Origin: Blastobasis lacticolella
Taxonomy: Eukaryota; Arthropoda; Insecta; Lepidoptera; Blastobasidae
Direction: 5' to 3'
Assembly: GCA_905147135.1 (NCBI GenBank)
Contig: LR990044.1
Coordinates: forward strand, 11,598,122-11,662,121
DNA: 64,000 bases
The notes beneath the pieces are model-generated. The model was not told where the DNA came from. It worked only from the letters and a program-made list of their open reading frames with translations, and did no database searches. This document shows positions 11,601 to 19,320 of this stretch, one piece after another (positions within the stretch are counted from its first letter, which is position 1; the number at the start of each line of letters is the position of its first letter). The position numbers and the translations under genes were made by a program.

Positions 11601-14178
11601 TTGCCTGAAATCTACAAATACATTTGTCCTTTAAAATCATTTGTCTTTTTCTTTTTAGCAAACTAACAATATATGATTTTTTTTATCTAACATATCACAG
11701 ACATTGTATATACATTACCATTTTATTTAAAATTTTATTTTACTAATAAATAAATAGTCTTACATCATACAACACATATTCAGACTTGAATCCGACACAC
11801 AAATAGTCCTGTCCCCACGACATCACTTTGGGTACATCTTGTGTTGTGAAGTCGACCAAATGCTGCTTGAACTCTCCTTTCTTGCCATTGTACAGCTGTA
11901 ACTTCCTCCTCACAGCAACACAAAGTCGGTTGACTGAAATCGTTTCACCTGTCAGTAAGGTAGTTGACTGAAAATCAAGATAACAATGTTGTTAATTTTT
12001 TTTTTTTTTTTTTTTTATGCATTTATACTGCAATCTGTCTGTCTTGTAGGACATTAAACAATAAGTTTGGCGGAATCTTCGGAAGGCATGCTCTGTATGC
12101 GACCTGTGTCACATCCTACTTAAGTTTTACTTCAGTATGTCTTGGGGTATTTTGCGTTTTAGTCTTCTGGCTACATGGTGTTCCTCCATTAAATCTTTTG
12201 CCAAATTGTTGGGATGGTCAGCGATTCTTTTTTTGTATGATGTGGTGTGGCGGACAATTTCCTGTCGAACGGTATTTATTTCTAGGTCGTGGTGGATTTG
12301 TTCATTTGTGACAAACCATGGGGCGTCAGTTATTGTCCTCAACATTTTATTCTGGAATCTCTGTATGATTTCAATATTAGAGTTTGAGACTGTACCCCAA
12401 AGCTGAATACCATAGCTCCAGATTGGAATCAGTATCGCCTTGTATAATAGGAGTTTGCTGCTGAGCGATAATTGAGACCGCCGTCCAGACAGCCAGTAAA
12501 ATTTTCGCATTTGTAGTCCCAGTTGTTTACGTTTAGTAAAAATGTGTTTTTGCCAGATAAGCCGCTTATCCAGGTGTAATCCTTGGTATTTTACATGGTC
12601 TTCTTGTGGGATTTCTTGGTTGTTGAGTTTTACAGGTGGGCAGATGAAATTCCTTAAGGTGAAAGTGACTGTTGTGAGTGATTTGTTGGCCTTAATCCTC
12701 CATTTTTACATCCAAAGAGATATTAATATAAATAAATAATAAATAAGAGTTGTTAATTTTAGACTTATTTATTTAAACTGGGTTGAAAAGAGCTGTTCTA
12801 TAATTTCTCCAGAGATTAGATCAGATCCATGATGCACGAGTCTGGTGATATCGGCCCCGAATCTCTGCAGCTTGGGCCGCAATGGCGGAACTCACGGCAG
12901 TCATCTGTGACCCTAAAATCCCTGTCAAGCTCAAAGGGCTTATATACAAGAGTATAATTAGACCTGTGATGCTCTATGACTGCGAGACATGGCCAGCGCT
13001 GACGAAACATGTTCGCGAACTTTACGCCAACGAAATGAAAATGCTGCGCTGGATGTGCGGAGTTACACGGCTCGATCGGGTACATAATGAACACATCTGT
13101 GGCAGTCTTGGCGTGAGGGATATCGCGGACAAGATCGAGGAGGCTCGTCTGCGCTGATTTGGTCACATGTTGCGTAAGCCTCAGGGATACGTGGGAAATA
13201 GGTGCCTGAACCTGCCGGTATCAGGAAAGAGGCCCGTGGGCGACCCATGAAGCGATGGATTGACATAGCTGAGTCGATTGCGAGAGCCAACGGCTTACGA
13301 CGCGCCGAAGACCGGGCGAAGTGGAGAAGAACTTGTAGGAAAGCGGACCCTGGCAGAGGCCGGGATAAGCGCTAGGACGATGATGATGATTCAAGGGTCA
13401 GATTCCAAACCATTACAAATGAAATTAATAGGTAAATAAAAAAACAAAGTGGCCATGGTACAACAGACCAAACCCAATTGTAGTTGATAACAAATTGTAC
13501 TTGCAATCTCACCTTATTATCTAAACAGAAAAGAGAAGCACCTTTTGTTTGCGGAAATGTTTGCACAACTGGAAAATTGAAACCTTTAATGTCATGTGTA
13601 GACAGAACATTGTCGGTAAGGCACAGTAGCAAATTGTTTTCTGTGGAATAAATAATTTAACATTAATATTTCACCCTATAAATTAGCTTATAAGTTATTG
13701 ACAGTGTATAATTAAAAACATATAACACACCTGGTATAACATCAATTTGTTGAATTGGTTTCTTACTAAAGTTTTTGTTGTATTGTAAGATTTGCACCTC
13801 ATACTTCTGATTACCATTATTCATCGTCAGCGAGTACATCAGTAAATGACCCTGTCTTGTGCCTAATATCAAGTTTCCATCTAAAAACAAAGAGTGTAGA
13901 TATTTTGAGGAGTAGAAAATACATTCTTACTTATTATATTATTAAGAACAAGGAACTTAGCAAGTTACTTTCTCGGTTATCTGTAGAAATCTTGTTTTGG
14001 TTAGATGATGAGATAGGGCGTTTCGCAAGATTGTTTTCATTTTTGTTTACATGCAAAGCCAGACCGAGCCAATACCGAGACTACATGACAGTTTAATAAT
14101 GTACGTACCATATGCAGCTATTGCTTCAATTTGTACGGTAACATTGAGTAAATGTGATATTTCGTACGCTTCGTGCAT
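2489..14178 (-). CDS. Vps39: VPS39/Vam6, HOPS complex subunit (13 exons, complete)
   Basis: Vps39 is a HOPS tethering subunit at late endosomes and lysosomes that links Rab7 membranes for fusion. Joining 14178-14109, 13880-13731, 13640-13513, 11967-11764, 11554-11323, 11240-11123, 10542-10416, 8646-8233, 7239-7017, 6476-6021, 5393-5164, 3848-3714 and 2644-2489 gives 2643 nt. That is 880 codons plus TAG in one open frame, and every border is GT-AG with matching phase. The human protein is about 875-886 residues. An N-terminal citron-homology (CNH) region (about 15-290; MHEAYE, GTRQGHLLMY, RLCVAVRRKLQLY) is followed by helical clathrin-repeat-like sequence (DTTLLKCYLQ, SELIILYQTKGQHARAL, EDGLKIFTEDI, IPYLEHIIH). 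The Vps39 domain 2 zinc-binding tail has CPVC at 850-853, RYPNG at 865-869 and a final cysteine at 876. The start is the family-typical MH. The introns carry many repeats, but no coding lesion is visible. Confidence 0.95.
2717..2990 (+). mobile_element. RTE-like LINE fragment in VPS39 last intron
   Basis: This is a second copy of the 3' coding end of the element at 505-2131. The pieces GGGCCTTATAAGAAAGCTC, GATCCGCAAGCGAACCAAGG and AAGTGGCAGTGGGCAGGGCA are nearly identical to 1776-1940. It is short, frameshifted and non-functional. Confidence 0.8.
2991..3713. other. VPS39 intron 12, remainder
   Basis: I see no further coding sequence. The stretch is AT-rich with scattered short repeat-like pieces that I could not assign. 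Confidence 0.4.
3714..3848 (-). CDS. Vps39: VPS39 exon 12
   Basis: It encodes ALSVLPDSVPLARLKHFLES through RRTQVLKGLLYADHLQ, matching human ALNLLPANTQ...VLKNLLHAEFL. Borders are TTTTTAG and GTCAGC. Confidence 0.92.
3992..4404 (+). repeat. Dispersed GGCCAAACGAGTC-type motif, five copies
   Basis: Related 11-13 bp words occur at 3992-4002 (CCAGATGAGTC), 4054-4066 (GGCCAGACGAGTC), 4095-4107 (AGCCAATCGAGTC), 4128-4140 (GGCCAAACGAGTC) and 4392-4404 (GGCGAAACGAGTC). They lie in an unusually GC-rich patch of VPS39 intron 11. The function is unknown. It may be part of a short-period repeat or a decayed element. Confidence 0.5.
4767..5000. mobile_element. MITE family A, copy 1
   Basis: This is a small element with terminal inverted repeats. 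The left end begins TAATGCGCTTATTACATTCG and the right end is close to its reverse complement (TTATAAGCGCATAA). Inner landmarks such as GAATGTATTGCTCAT and TTTTTGTATCAC recur in the copies at 14929, 19081 and 28646. There is no coding capacity. It lies in VPS39 intron 11. Confidence 0.7.
5164..5393 (-). CDS. Vps39: VPS39 exon 11
   Basis: It encodes DVDKALAYCESVCEK, DVYVILMRILMNP and LETALSILEKHADKISPLK, the solenoid leading into the Vps39 domain 2 region. Borders are TCTTCAG and GTGCTT. Confidence 0.92.
5648..5820 (-). repeat. SINE-like repeat, family S copy
   Basis: This is the reverse complement of the sequence at 29449-29620. Shared blocks include GATGAGGCATTTCATCTTAG, TGTGGTTCAGCATTTTTGTT and the ACGAGCAGCTCGCTTGATGG side. 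A run of A closes it on the plus strand. It lies in VPS39 intron 10. Confidence 0.7.
6021..6476 (-). CDS. Vps39: VPS39 exon 10
   Basis: This is the largest exon (456 nt). It encodes HINLIFKFSDWILKEHPEDG, KIFTEDIVEVENLPRPKV, IPYLEHIIHTWNDTN and HEQALAIYVQIL, the clathrin heavy-chain-repeat-like part. Borders are TTTCCAG and GTAGGT. Confidence 0.95.
6640..6886 (+). mobile_element. LINE 3'-end fragment (family L2)
   Basis: It encodes RGRPKKRGLDVVKNDMRVN and TTKDTEDRAKWARKTRKADP, the C-terminus of a non-LTR element common in Lepidoptera. A GATGATGG-type tail follows. The same protein end, diverged, is at 13250-13390 and 38190-38300. It sits in VPS39 intron 9. Confidence 0.75.
7017..7239 (-). CDS. 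Vps39: VPS39 exon 9
   Basis: It encodes APLLRLNNCRLEEAERTL, SELIILYQTKGQHARAL and QYLQRL, alpha-solenoid repeats. It is GC-rich relative to its neighbours. Borders are GGCACAG and GTAAAG. Confidence 0.93.
7240..8232. other. VPS39 intron 8 with a (GT)n microsatellite
   Basis: A GT run lies at about 7482-7500. The remainder is AT-rich and I see no gene or recognisable element. Confidence 0.5.
8233..8646 (-). CDS. Vps39: VPS39 exon 8
   Basis: It encodes 138 residues, including SIQFLYAHELFNNKEYSQAM, a polar low-complexity linker (QDQKSGPSGSQDDGAS) and IDTTLLKCYLQ. The acceptor (CACCAG, before ACCTTATCAG) was chosen because only it keeps phase 0. A nearby AG at the end of CTTATCAG does not fit the phase. 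Confidence 0.9.
8647..10415. other. VPS39 intron 7
   Basis: This is 1.77 kb of AT-rich sequence. The short open frames in it have no recognisable motif. No repeat family could be assigned. Confidence 0.4.
10416..10542 (-). CDS. Vps39: VPS39 exon 7
   Basis: It encodes CKRGLIFISS and QLISDKQFQIAINLT, the counterpart of human QLLQDKQFELALQLA. This is the transition from propeller to helical repeats. Borders are CTACAG and GTGAGT. Confidence 0.92.
10620..10690 (-). repeat. Retroelement 3'-end repeat (family T), inverted
   Basis: The block GGCGGCCTTATCGCTACAAG, followed by CGATCTCTTCCAGGCAACC, is the reverse complement of a common lepidopteran repeat end. The plus-strand forms, with GATAAGACCGCC and an AATAAAGAG end, are at 61138-61245 and 63765-63860. 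Confidence 0.65.
10700..11050. repeat. C-rich TGTCACAC repeat pair
   Basis: Two related blocks contain poly-C runs and the words TGTCACACTTT or TGTCACGCTGTGTCACAC, near 10725-10770 and 10960-11010. They are separated by AT-rich sequence. It looks like a dispersed repeat in VPS39 intron 6. Confidence 0.5.
11123..11240 (-). CDS. Vps39: VPS39 exon 6
   Basis: It encodes WDEPFILGLLQDQVIVQTVD through LNKARLMY, the last part of the CNH region. Borders are TTGACAG and GTAAGG. Confidence 0.9.
11323..11554 (-). CDS. Vps39: VPS39 exon 5
   Basis: It encodes GNPKELFPTS, then a lysine/glutamate-rich insert (about residues 230-250) and KWAEAPIGI. The charged insert is longer than in the human protein as I remember it. 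Borders are TTACAG and GTAAGA. Confidence 0.9.
11764..11967 (-). CDS. Vps39: VPS39 exon 4
   Basis: It encodes 68 residues including VNRLCVAVRRKLQLY and DYLCVGFKSEYVLYD, with CNH landmarks shared with human VPS39. The intron before it holds a Jockey-type insertion and a second LINE fragment. Confidence 0.92.
11988..11999. repeat. Target-site duplication, left copy
   Basis: GTTGTTAATTTT, identical to 12749-12760, flanks the Jockey-type insertion. Confidence 0.85.
12000..12748 (-). mobile_element. 5'-truncated Jockey-type LINE insertion
   Basis: Read on the minus strand, it encodes the end of a Jockey-like reverse transcriptase: WRIKANKSLTTVTFTLR, YQGLHLDKRLIWQKHI, KAILIPIWSYGIQLWGTVSN, FQNKMLRTITDAPWFV and LARRLK-like residues near the end. 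A 3' A-tail appears as the T-run at about 11996-12016. It is flanked by a perfect 12-bp target-site duplication, GTTGTTAATTTT, at 11988-11999 and 12749-12760. The reading frame is nearly intact over its last 127 codons, so the insertion is fairly young. It sits in VPS39 intron 3. Confidence 0.88.
12749..12760. repeat. Target-site duplication, right copy
   Basis: GTTGTTAATTTT, identical to 11988-11999, flanks the Jockey-type insertion. Confidence 0.85.
12824..13392 (+). mobile_element. LINE RT C-terminal fragment (family L2)
   Basis: It encodes KIPVKLKGLIYKSIIRPVML, EMKMLRWMCGVTRLDRV, GSLGVRDIADKIEEARLR and, after a stop, FGHMLRKPQGYVGNRCL. It ends with a GATGATGATGATT tail. Stops and a frameshift make it non-functional. 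It is inserted in the same VPS39 intron as the Jockey fragment but on the opposite strand. Related pieces lie at 6640, 38098, 52415 and 54815. Confidence 0.82.
13513..13640 (-). CDS. Vps39: VPS39 exon 3
   Basis: It encodes NNLLLCLTDNVLSTHDIKGF through TKGASLFCLDNK, part of the CNH region. The acceptor is TTCCACAG and the donor is GTGAGA. Confidence 0.92.
13731..13880 (-). CDS. Vps39: VPS39 exon 2
   Basis: It encodes GNLILGTRQGHLLMYSL, the first beta-propeller (CNH) blade motif, through IDVIP. The acceptor is TTTTTAG and the donor is GTGTGT. The phase agrees with exons 1 and 3. Confidence 0.92.
13881..14108. other. VPS39 intron 1
   Basis: No feature is seen apart from the splice sites. Confidence 0.4.
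14109..14178 (-). CDS. Vps39: VPS39 exon 1 (start)
   Basis: The start codon is at 14178-14176. The exon encodes MHEAYEISHLLNV through AIAAY and ends in phase 1 before GTACGT. The human protein starts MHDAFE with the same spacing, which supports this start. Confidence 0.9.
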
Positions 14179-14928
14179 GATTGTGTATTTTGGTTTTATT
14201 CAAATAATTTAAACACTATGATTGTGTTATTTTATGTATTATCACTTCTTAAAATAACACAATAGCGTTGCACATCACTGCTTCACAATGTATACAGGGA
14301 ATTAGTATTTTAATTTTGAAAACATTGGTTCTTTTTATTCGCAATCCGTCTGGTACGTGCAAATACCATATTTCTGAAAACGAAAATGTTTGAAGTTTCA
14401 GAACCGTATCAGATAAGGATAGTCTATTAAAGAAATTATAAGATAAACAAGAACAGACTATTGGGACGGCCTCAATATTTTTTTAGGTTTTGAGCGCCAC
14501 TGACCCTTGACCAACAACAATATAAACATAACTTTTTCTATGTACTCTATGAAATGACGAGTGACAGCTTTATTTTTTTATCACTGGCATTGGCACCTAC
14601 AAGTTTATTCATAAACGGAGCGGGCACTAGGCACCACAGATTACTATAGATAGGCGGGCACGCCCCGACAACGTGCCAACAACGCTCCGTAGCACTCCGT
14701 AGTACCCGTAGTAATCGAAAGCGCATAACGTCTCCCGGGCGCAGCGGGTAGAATTTGGAAACAAAACTTATTAAATGTTGGTAAATTATCTAATTAAAAC
14801 TTTCCGGCCGCAGCTCCGACCGCGTGGTCTACACATAATATTGCACAAGTGGAGGTAGGAGGAGATAAAATGTATCCTCAACACTTATCTACCTACAAAA
14901 ATTTTTATCCAAATCCCGTTCATACATT
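14179..14928. promoter_or_regulatory. VPS39 5' flank
   Basis: This stretch upstream of the VPS39 start should contain its promoter and 5' UTR. The part at 14610-14760 is noticeably richer in GC and CpG (for example CACGCCCCGACAACGTGCC). No TATA box or defined site is claimed. Confidence 0.35.
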
Positions 14929-15138
14929 TAATGCGCTGATTACATTTAACTAAATTCAGAAGCAAAAAGCGTGAGAGTAAATCAACGTGGAATGTATTGC
15001 GTATAAAATTAGGTCCATTTTTGTATTACGGCTATTGAAAATCGGAGCGACGTGTGACATAATATAAGTGATACAAAAATGAACCTTATTCTATGAGCAA
15101 TATATTCTACTTTGTTTTGCTCTCACGCTTTTCTTTTG
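14929..15138. mobile_element. MITE family A, copy 2 (right end lost)
   Basis: It begins TAATGCGCTGATTACATTTA and continues with AAATTCAGAAGCAAAAAGCG, GAATGTATTGCG and GAACCTTATTCTATGAGCAA. The right terminal repeat is replaced by a TTTTG-rich low-complexity run (15130-15175). Confidence 0.7.
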
Positions 15139-15385
15139 TTTTGTTTTTGTTTTGTTTTGCTTTGTTTTATTCTATTTAGGGCCGATTTTTCAATCCTCTG
15201 ATAAAACATATCAGTCTGCACAGAAATGAAACAAAAACAGAATCCATGTTACCTTAAAGAGATATGGTGCATGCAAGGTGTGACAATCTCCTTTGTTGTA
15301 CATGACATACACTCATCGGGTCTTACAACGCGCCGCCATTTCGTAGCGTTCGGACATATTTTTCGTCGACGAAAAATATTTTAAA

Positions 15386-15970
15386 ATGCCGTCATTTGTA
15401 GTGAAATCGTGTAAAAGTTACTGAAAAAAATGTAAAAAGGCAGCAGGAATTACCTACCATGCGTAAGTAATTATGATTCGTGCTACTTTTTTTTATTAAT
15501 GTTTTATTTACTTTTGTGTAAATTTCGAACAAAAATACAATGATGTAGCTACCTGTTTTTGGGAAAATTCCCTAAAAGTGGGGAATTCTTTATTAAATTT
15601 GTGACTCAGATCAGGTTCCGAATTTTTATTACCTATCGTATCTGATTATAATTATAGTCTACCCTACGTACTGCTGTGATGTAAGCATAGTAGTCCGATT
15701 TTATAAATATATAATATAACACCGCTTGCTGCGAAGCCCTTATTATTTTCGATCCCGATTTTATTTTAACGGGGTTATATATTTTAATAGGTTTCCTAGA
15801 AATAAAAACCGTAAAGACGATGTGATTCTAATTATACGAAACTGTAGAAAAGAAACCAATTGGAACCCATCATCTGCGAGTACCGTGTGCAGTGCACATT
15901 TTGATGACGTGGATTTTATAACAACCTCGAAGGGGCTACGACGCTTGGTTTCGTACGCCTTTTCAAAACG
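15386..15970 (+). pseudogene. THAP-domain relic, two exons
   Basis: Exon 1 (15386-15462) encodes MPSFVVKSCKSY, then an in-frame TGA, then KKCKKAAGITYH, and ends before GTAAGT. Exon 2 (15791-15970) follows TTTTAATAG and encodes FPRNKNRKDD, NWNPSSASTVCSAHFDDVDF and TTSKGLRRLVSYA, ending before GTAAGT. Together they match the N-terminal C2CH THAP zinc finger (GITYH-x-FP, C-x2-H in CSAH). The first zinc cysteine, expected at residue 4, is Phe, and the stop interrupts the frame. The phases of the two pieces match. This is a decayed gene, or a gene with an error here. THAP domains bind DNA and are often derived from P-element transposases. Confidence 0.7.
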
Positions 15971-16029
15971 GGTAAGTTAACTGAATAGCTATTGTTTTTT
16001 TATAATTTGATGGTTTTGTCCCCGCCTCG

Positions 16030-16470
16030 AATAGCAGAATAAGAAAATAGGGCAGGATAGCGATACGGCACGGGTACGATAGGGCTAATGTAGGGGTACG
16101 AGAGCGAAACGGCAGGCGTACGGCAGGGCTACGGGAGAGGTACGGCAGGGTTACGGTAGACCTAGGGGAGGGTTGCGAGAGGGGTACGGCACGGGTTGTG
16201 GGAACACGATAAGGCTACGGTGGGGGTACGGGGGGGAAACGGCAGGCGTACGGCAAGGCTGTGGGAAGGATACGGTAGGGGTACGTCAGGCATACGGTAG
16301 GGTTACGGTAGGCCTATAGGAGTGGTACGGGAGTGCTACGGGAGGGATACGACAGGGCTACGGAAGGGGTACGGCAGGGATACGGTGTGGTTAAGTAAAG
16401 GGTGCGGGGAGGGTACGTGAGAGGTACGGTAGGGGTACGGAAGGGATACGGGAAGGTTACGGGAGAGTTA
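16030..16470 (+). repeat. TACGG minisatellite
   Basis: This is about 440 bp of imperfect tandem repeats of roughly 10-11 bp built on GGTACGGNAGGG, for example GGGGTACGGCAGGGATACGG. Units vary by single bases, so it is an old array. It lies just after the THAP relic exon 2 donor, in what would be its intron. Confidence 0.85.
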
Positions 16471-16957
16471 ATAATAGAAAATGCTAGATTTTAAGATTTC
16501 AAGATGGATTGTTGTATAGCTTAATAGTCCTTACAAAAATAATCAGAATTGCATGCAGTCGAAATTGCTATCATAATTTTATTGGAGGGACTTTAAAAGT
16601 TTGATACATTTTTATGTGTGGTGAATGGGCTTTTCTATTTTTATGCTTTTAAAGATATCACCAAATGTTGAAGGAGCAGCAAACGATCAACAACCGTCAC
16701 CATTATGACTAAGCACGATACCATCGTATCTGTTGCAGGTATGATGTTCTAATATAAGGTACTGTATTAAAATTTACGTAATAAATAAATGGTTTGATTA
16801 TTATAGTTGTTTGTAAAAAAAACATTGTATAATATGTAAAAAATTGTGTGAAACACAACTTAACTTTTTTAGGTATCTGAATTTCTAGATGAATTTGTTT
16901 TAACTGGATATTGGCGACTATGTCCCACATGAAAATGTGAAGGCAATTAGTAATGAA

Positions 16958-17186
16958 TATGTTCAATAGGCTGAATACTGATATTGACTTTAGCAAAGAA
17001 AATCTTCCAACAACTATTTGCTCTGTGTGTGTGAAGTCATTATACACGGCTTATGATTTCGTTGTTTGTACAGAACAAGCACAGATCACTCTAAATAAAC
17101 TATTAATGGAGAAATACAAATATAAGATGCCATTAAAATTTAATCTTGGCAACAACGTGTATAATCCGAGTACTTCTTTGCAGCAG
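16958..17186 (+). pseudogene. ZAD zinc-finger fragment, probable exon of the THAP relic
   Basis: The frame encodes DIDFSKENLPTTICSVCVKS followed by LYTAYDFVVCTEQAQ and LNKLL. This is the second half of a ZAD (zinc-finger-associated) domain: LP-x-x-IC-x-x-C and the helix after it. It ends at a donor, CAGCAG before GTATGTG. The first ZAD cysteine pair is not found. An upstream stretch near 16875-16925 (FLDEFVLTGYWRLCP, then a stop) may be its ruined start. Insect genomes carry many THAP plus ZAD proteins, so this is likely part of the same dead gene as 15386-15970. No C2H2 fingers were seen downstream. Confidence 0.55.
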
Positions 17187-17494
17187 GTATGTGAACAAAC
17201 TATGCTACTTCTTGGTCCTAAATATGTATAAAAATTCACCTGTTCCACTTTTCTACCTGCGATTACGATTTCACAATCAAGTTATAACATCTTCAACTTT
17301 TGAAGTACCTACCCTAGAAGATTAGGGTATTTAGAAGGTAGGGTATTAGGTTTACACGATTATTTCTCAGGATTTAAAATCTGCAATTTAACGTAGTGAA
17401 CGAATCACCGAATAGATTTTTTATTTAGGGGGTAACGTAACTTCATTATAATCAAACAAAAATCTATCGAAACTAGTACGTTTTCGCATTTTTA

Positions 17495-17571
17495 GATCGC
17501 TCCGCGTTCAAAATGCGTAATTCAAAAATAGACCTTATTCTATGAGTAACACATTCCACTATGATCTATAG
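17495..17571. mobile_element. MITE family A fragment
   Basis: It matches the inner part of family A (GATCGCTCCGCG, GACCTTATTCTATGAG, ACATTCCAC) without its ends. Confidence 0.55.
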
Positions 17572-17658
17572 GTGCAAAACGGATTTGAATTCCATGCCGT
17601 CCTCGCCTTAATTTTTTATACCTACTAACGAGCATTGTAGTGTAGCCTTAAGGGCCTT

Positions 17659-17901
17659 AAGCCTTCCCACAAGCGCGCTCCATACAAACGTAGTTTGATC
17701 ATATTTTAAAAGTACACAGGATTTTATATTTCTATAGAAATCTTGAATCTCGTGTAACTTTGAATCGATATCATTATTAAACCACAAGCATCGATCGATA
17801 TTAGTTTCTGGATCACGTCCACAAAATTTCATTGATTTTGATAGCGCAATATTAAAAATATTATCAAACTTCATTTGTATGGAGCGTACTTGGGGAAGCT
17901 C
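17659..17901. mobile_element. MITE family B, copy 1
   Basis: Terminal inverted repeats of about 45 bp bound it. The left end contains CGCGCTCCATACAAACGTAG and the right end reads TTCATTTGTATGGAGCGTAC. The centre holds GATCACGTCCACAAAATTTC. The copy at 25253-25474 has the same layout. It is non-coding. Confidence 0.72.
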
Positions 17902-18493
17902 CTCTTATCAACATTTCATTACTTAAAAATTTTTAAATATATAATTTCAATGTGGAGTTAATATATTTTAAATTTAATATTGTAAAATAGTATTGCTAAC
18001 ATAATACATAAAGAGGGCAAAATGGATCATGTATATGGCAACCCTAAAATCACGCAAACATATAAAATGGCGGCCATTTCTATGCTTCCCTAATGACTTA
18101 AGACACATGGATTCTGTTTTTGTTTCATTTCTGTGTCAGTCTGATAAGTTGTTGTGCGACTAAAATAAAATGTAACATTACTTTATTTATAATTTAAGGA
18201 GTATAGTTTGTTTTAATTTGGCAGTATATTACTTTATCGGACAGATAAATTATATCTGAGGATTGAACAATCGGCCCTTAGTTATGTTTTATTTGTTTAT
18301 TTTATAAAGTTTATATACTCAAACAGCTACTCAATGGGCATGGCTGAAAAACAGCGCTGTACGGAACCATACCGTCCCGTAACAGCATAAGCTGAGCCAG
18401 GTCCATTTGCCTTAGTTATTTTTATTGTTTAGATGTAGTGGTAAAGCACGATATTTAGTTTAAGGCAATAAATGATTCTTATTCTTATTCTAT

Positions 18494-18549
18494 TGTTTTT
18501 GCTTCTGAATTTAATTACTGAATTTTGTCAAATGTAATAAGCGCATAAG
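18494..18549. mobile_element. MITE family A terminal fragment
   Basis: It reads GCTTCTGAATTTAATTACTG and then AATGTAATAAGCGCATAA, the right terminal repeat of family A alone. Confidence 0.6.
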
Positions 18550-18856
18550 CGTGAAAACGTATTTGAAAATGATTACCGACTACCTGCTTATGATGACCCT
18601 GCGCATGAAGCCCTGAGGCAAATACCGGGAACAATGCCGATGCCAAACTAGGAGGTGGCTGTTTGAAAGAACCAAATCCCATGCAATTGCACTGCTTTCA
18701 AAGACGTTGGTGGAACGACGGACGGCGAACACGTCCAACAAGTCTGGAACCACAATATATAAAATTTTCCTGGATATAACATTTTTTCTCTATAGAATCA
18801 CCGTCTCTATAAGAGTCACCGGTAAAATTCAACTAATGTACATTGTACTTTGAAAA

Positions 18857-18936
18857 GAGTTATTGGTACATGGCCGCATGGAGCAGTACCTCTCGCTTAC
18901 GAGTTGGATACTCAACCGCCCGGCCACCGACGCTCT
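18857..18936 (-). repeat. tRNA-derived SINE head
   Basis: On the minus strand it resembles the tRNA-like unit at 60700-60784. GAGCGTCGGTGGCCGGGCGG carries the A box (TGGCCGGGCGG). The B-box side is decayed near the GCAGTACC end. Confidence 0.5.
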
Positions 18937-19080
18937 TAAATGATAGGTACTGCTGATAATACCTTCGATAATCGGCTATGGGGAAATAGAAGATAGGGAA
19001 ATCAAACGAAACCACGAATACTATACAATAATCTGGTTCAACATTTAATACCGATGAAGGGTGGCGCTGTTGTTTCTAGC

Positions 19081-19320
19081 TTATGCGCTTTATTACATTT
19101 GCCGAAATTCAGAAGCAAAAAGCGTGACAACAAAACGAAGTGGAACATTTGCTCATAAGGCCTTTTTGTATCAAACCTTTTGAAAAGCGGCGCGTAACAT
19201 GTGATACAATTATTTACCTTATTCTATGAGCACTCCACTACATTCCACTTTTATTTGCTCTCACGCATTCTGCTTCTTAATTTAGACAACAGAATTTAGC
19301 CAAACGTGATAAGAGCATTA
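19081..19320. mobile_element. MITE family A, copy 3 (both ends)
   Basis: It starts TTATGCGCTTTATTACATTT and ends AACGTGATAAGAGCATTA, inverted to the start. Inner blocks GAAATTCAGAAGCAAAAAGC and TATTTGCTCTCACGCATTC form the extended arms of an imperfect hairpin. Confidence 0.72.
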
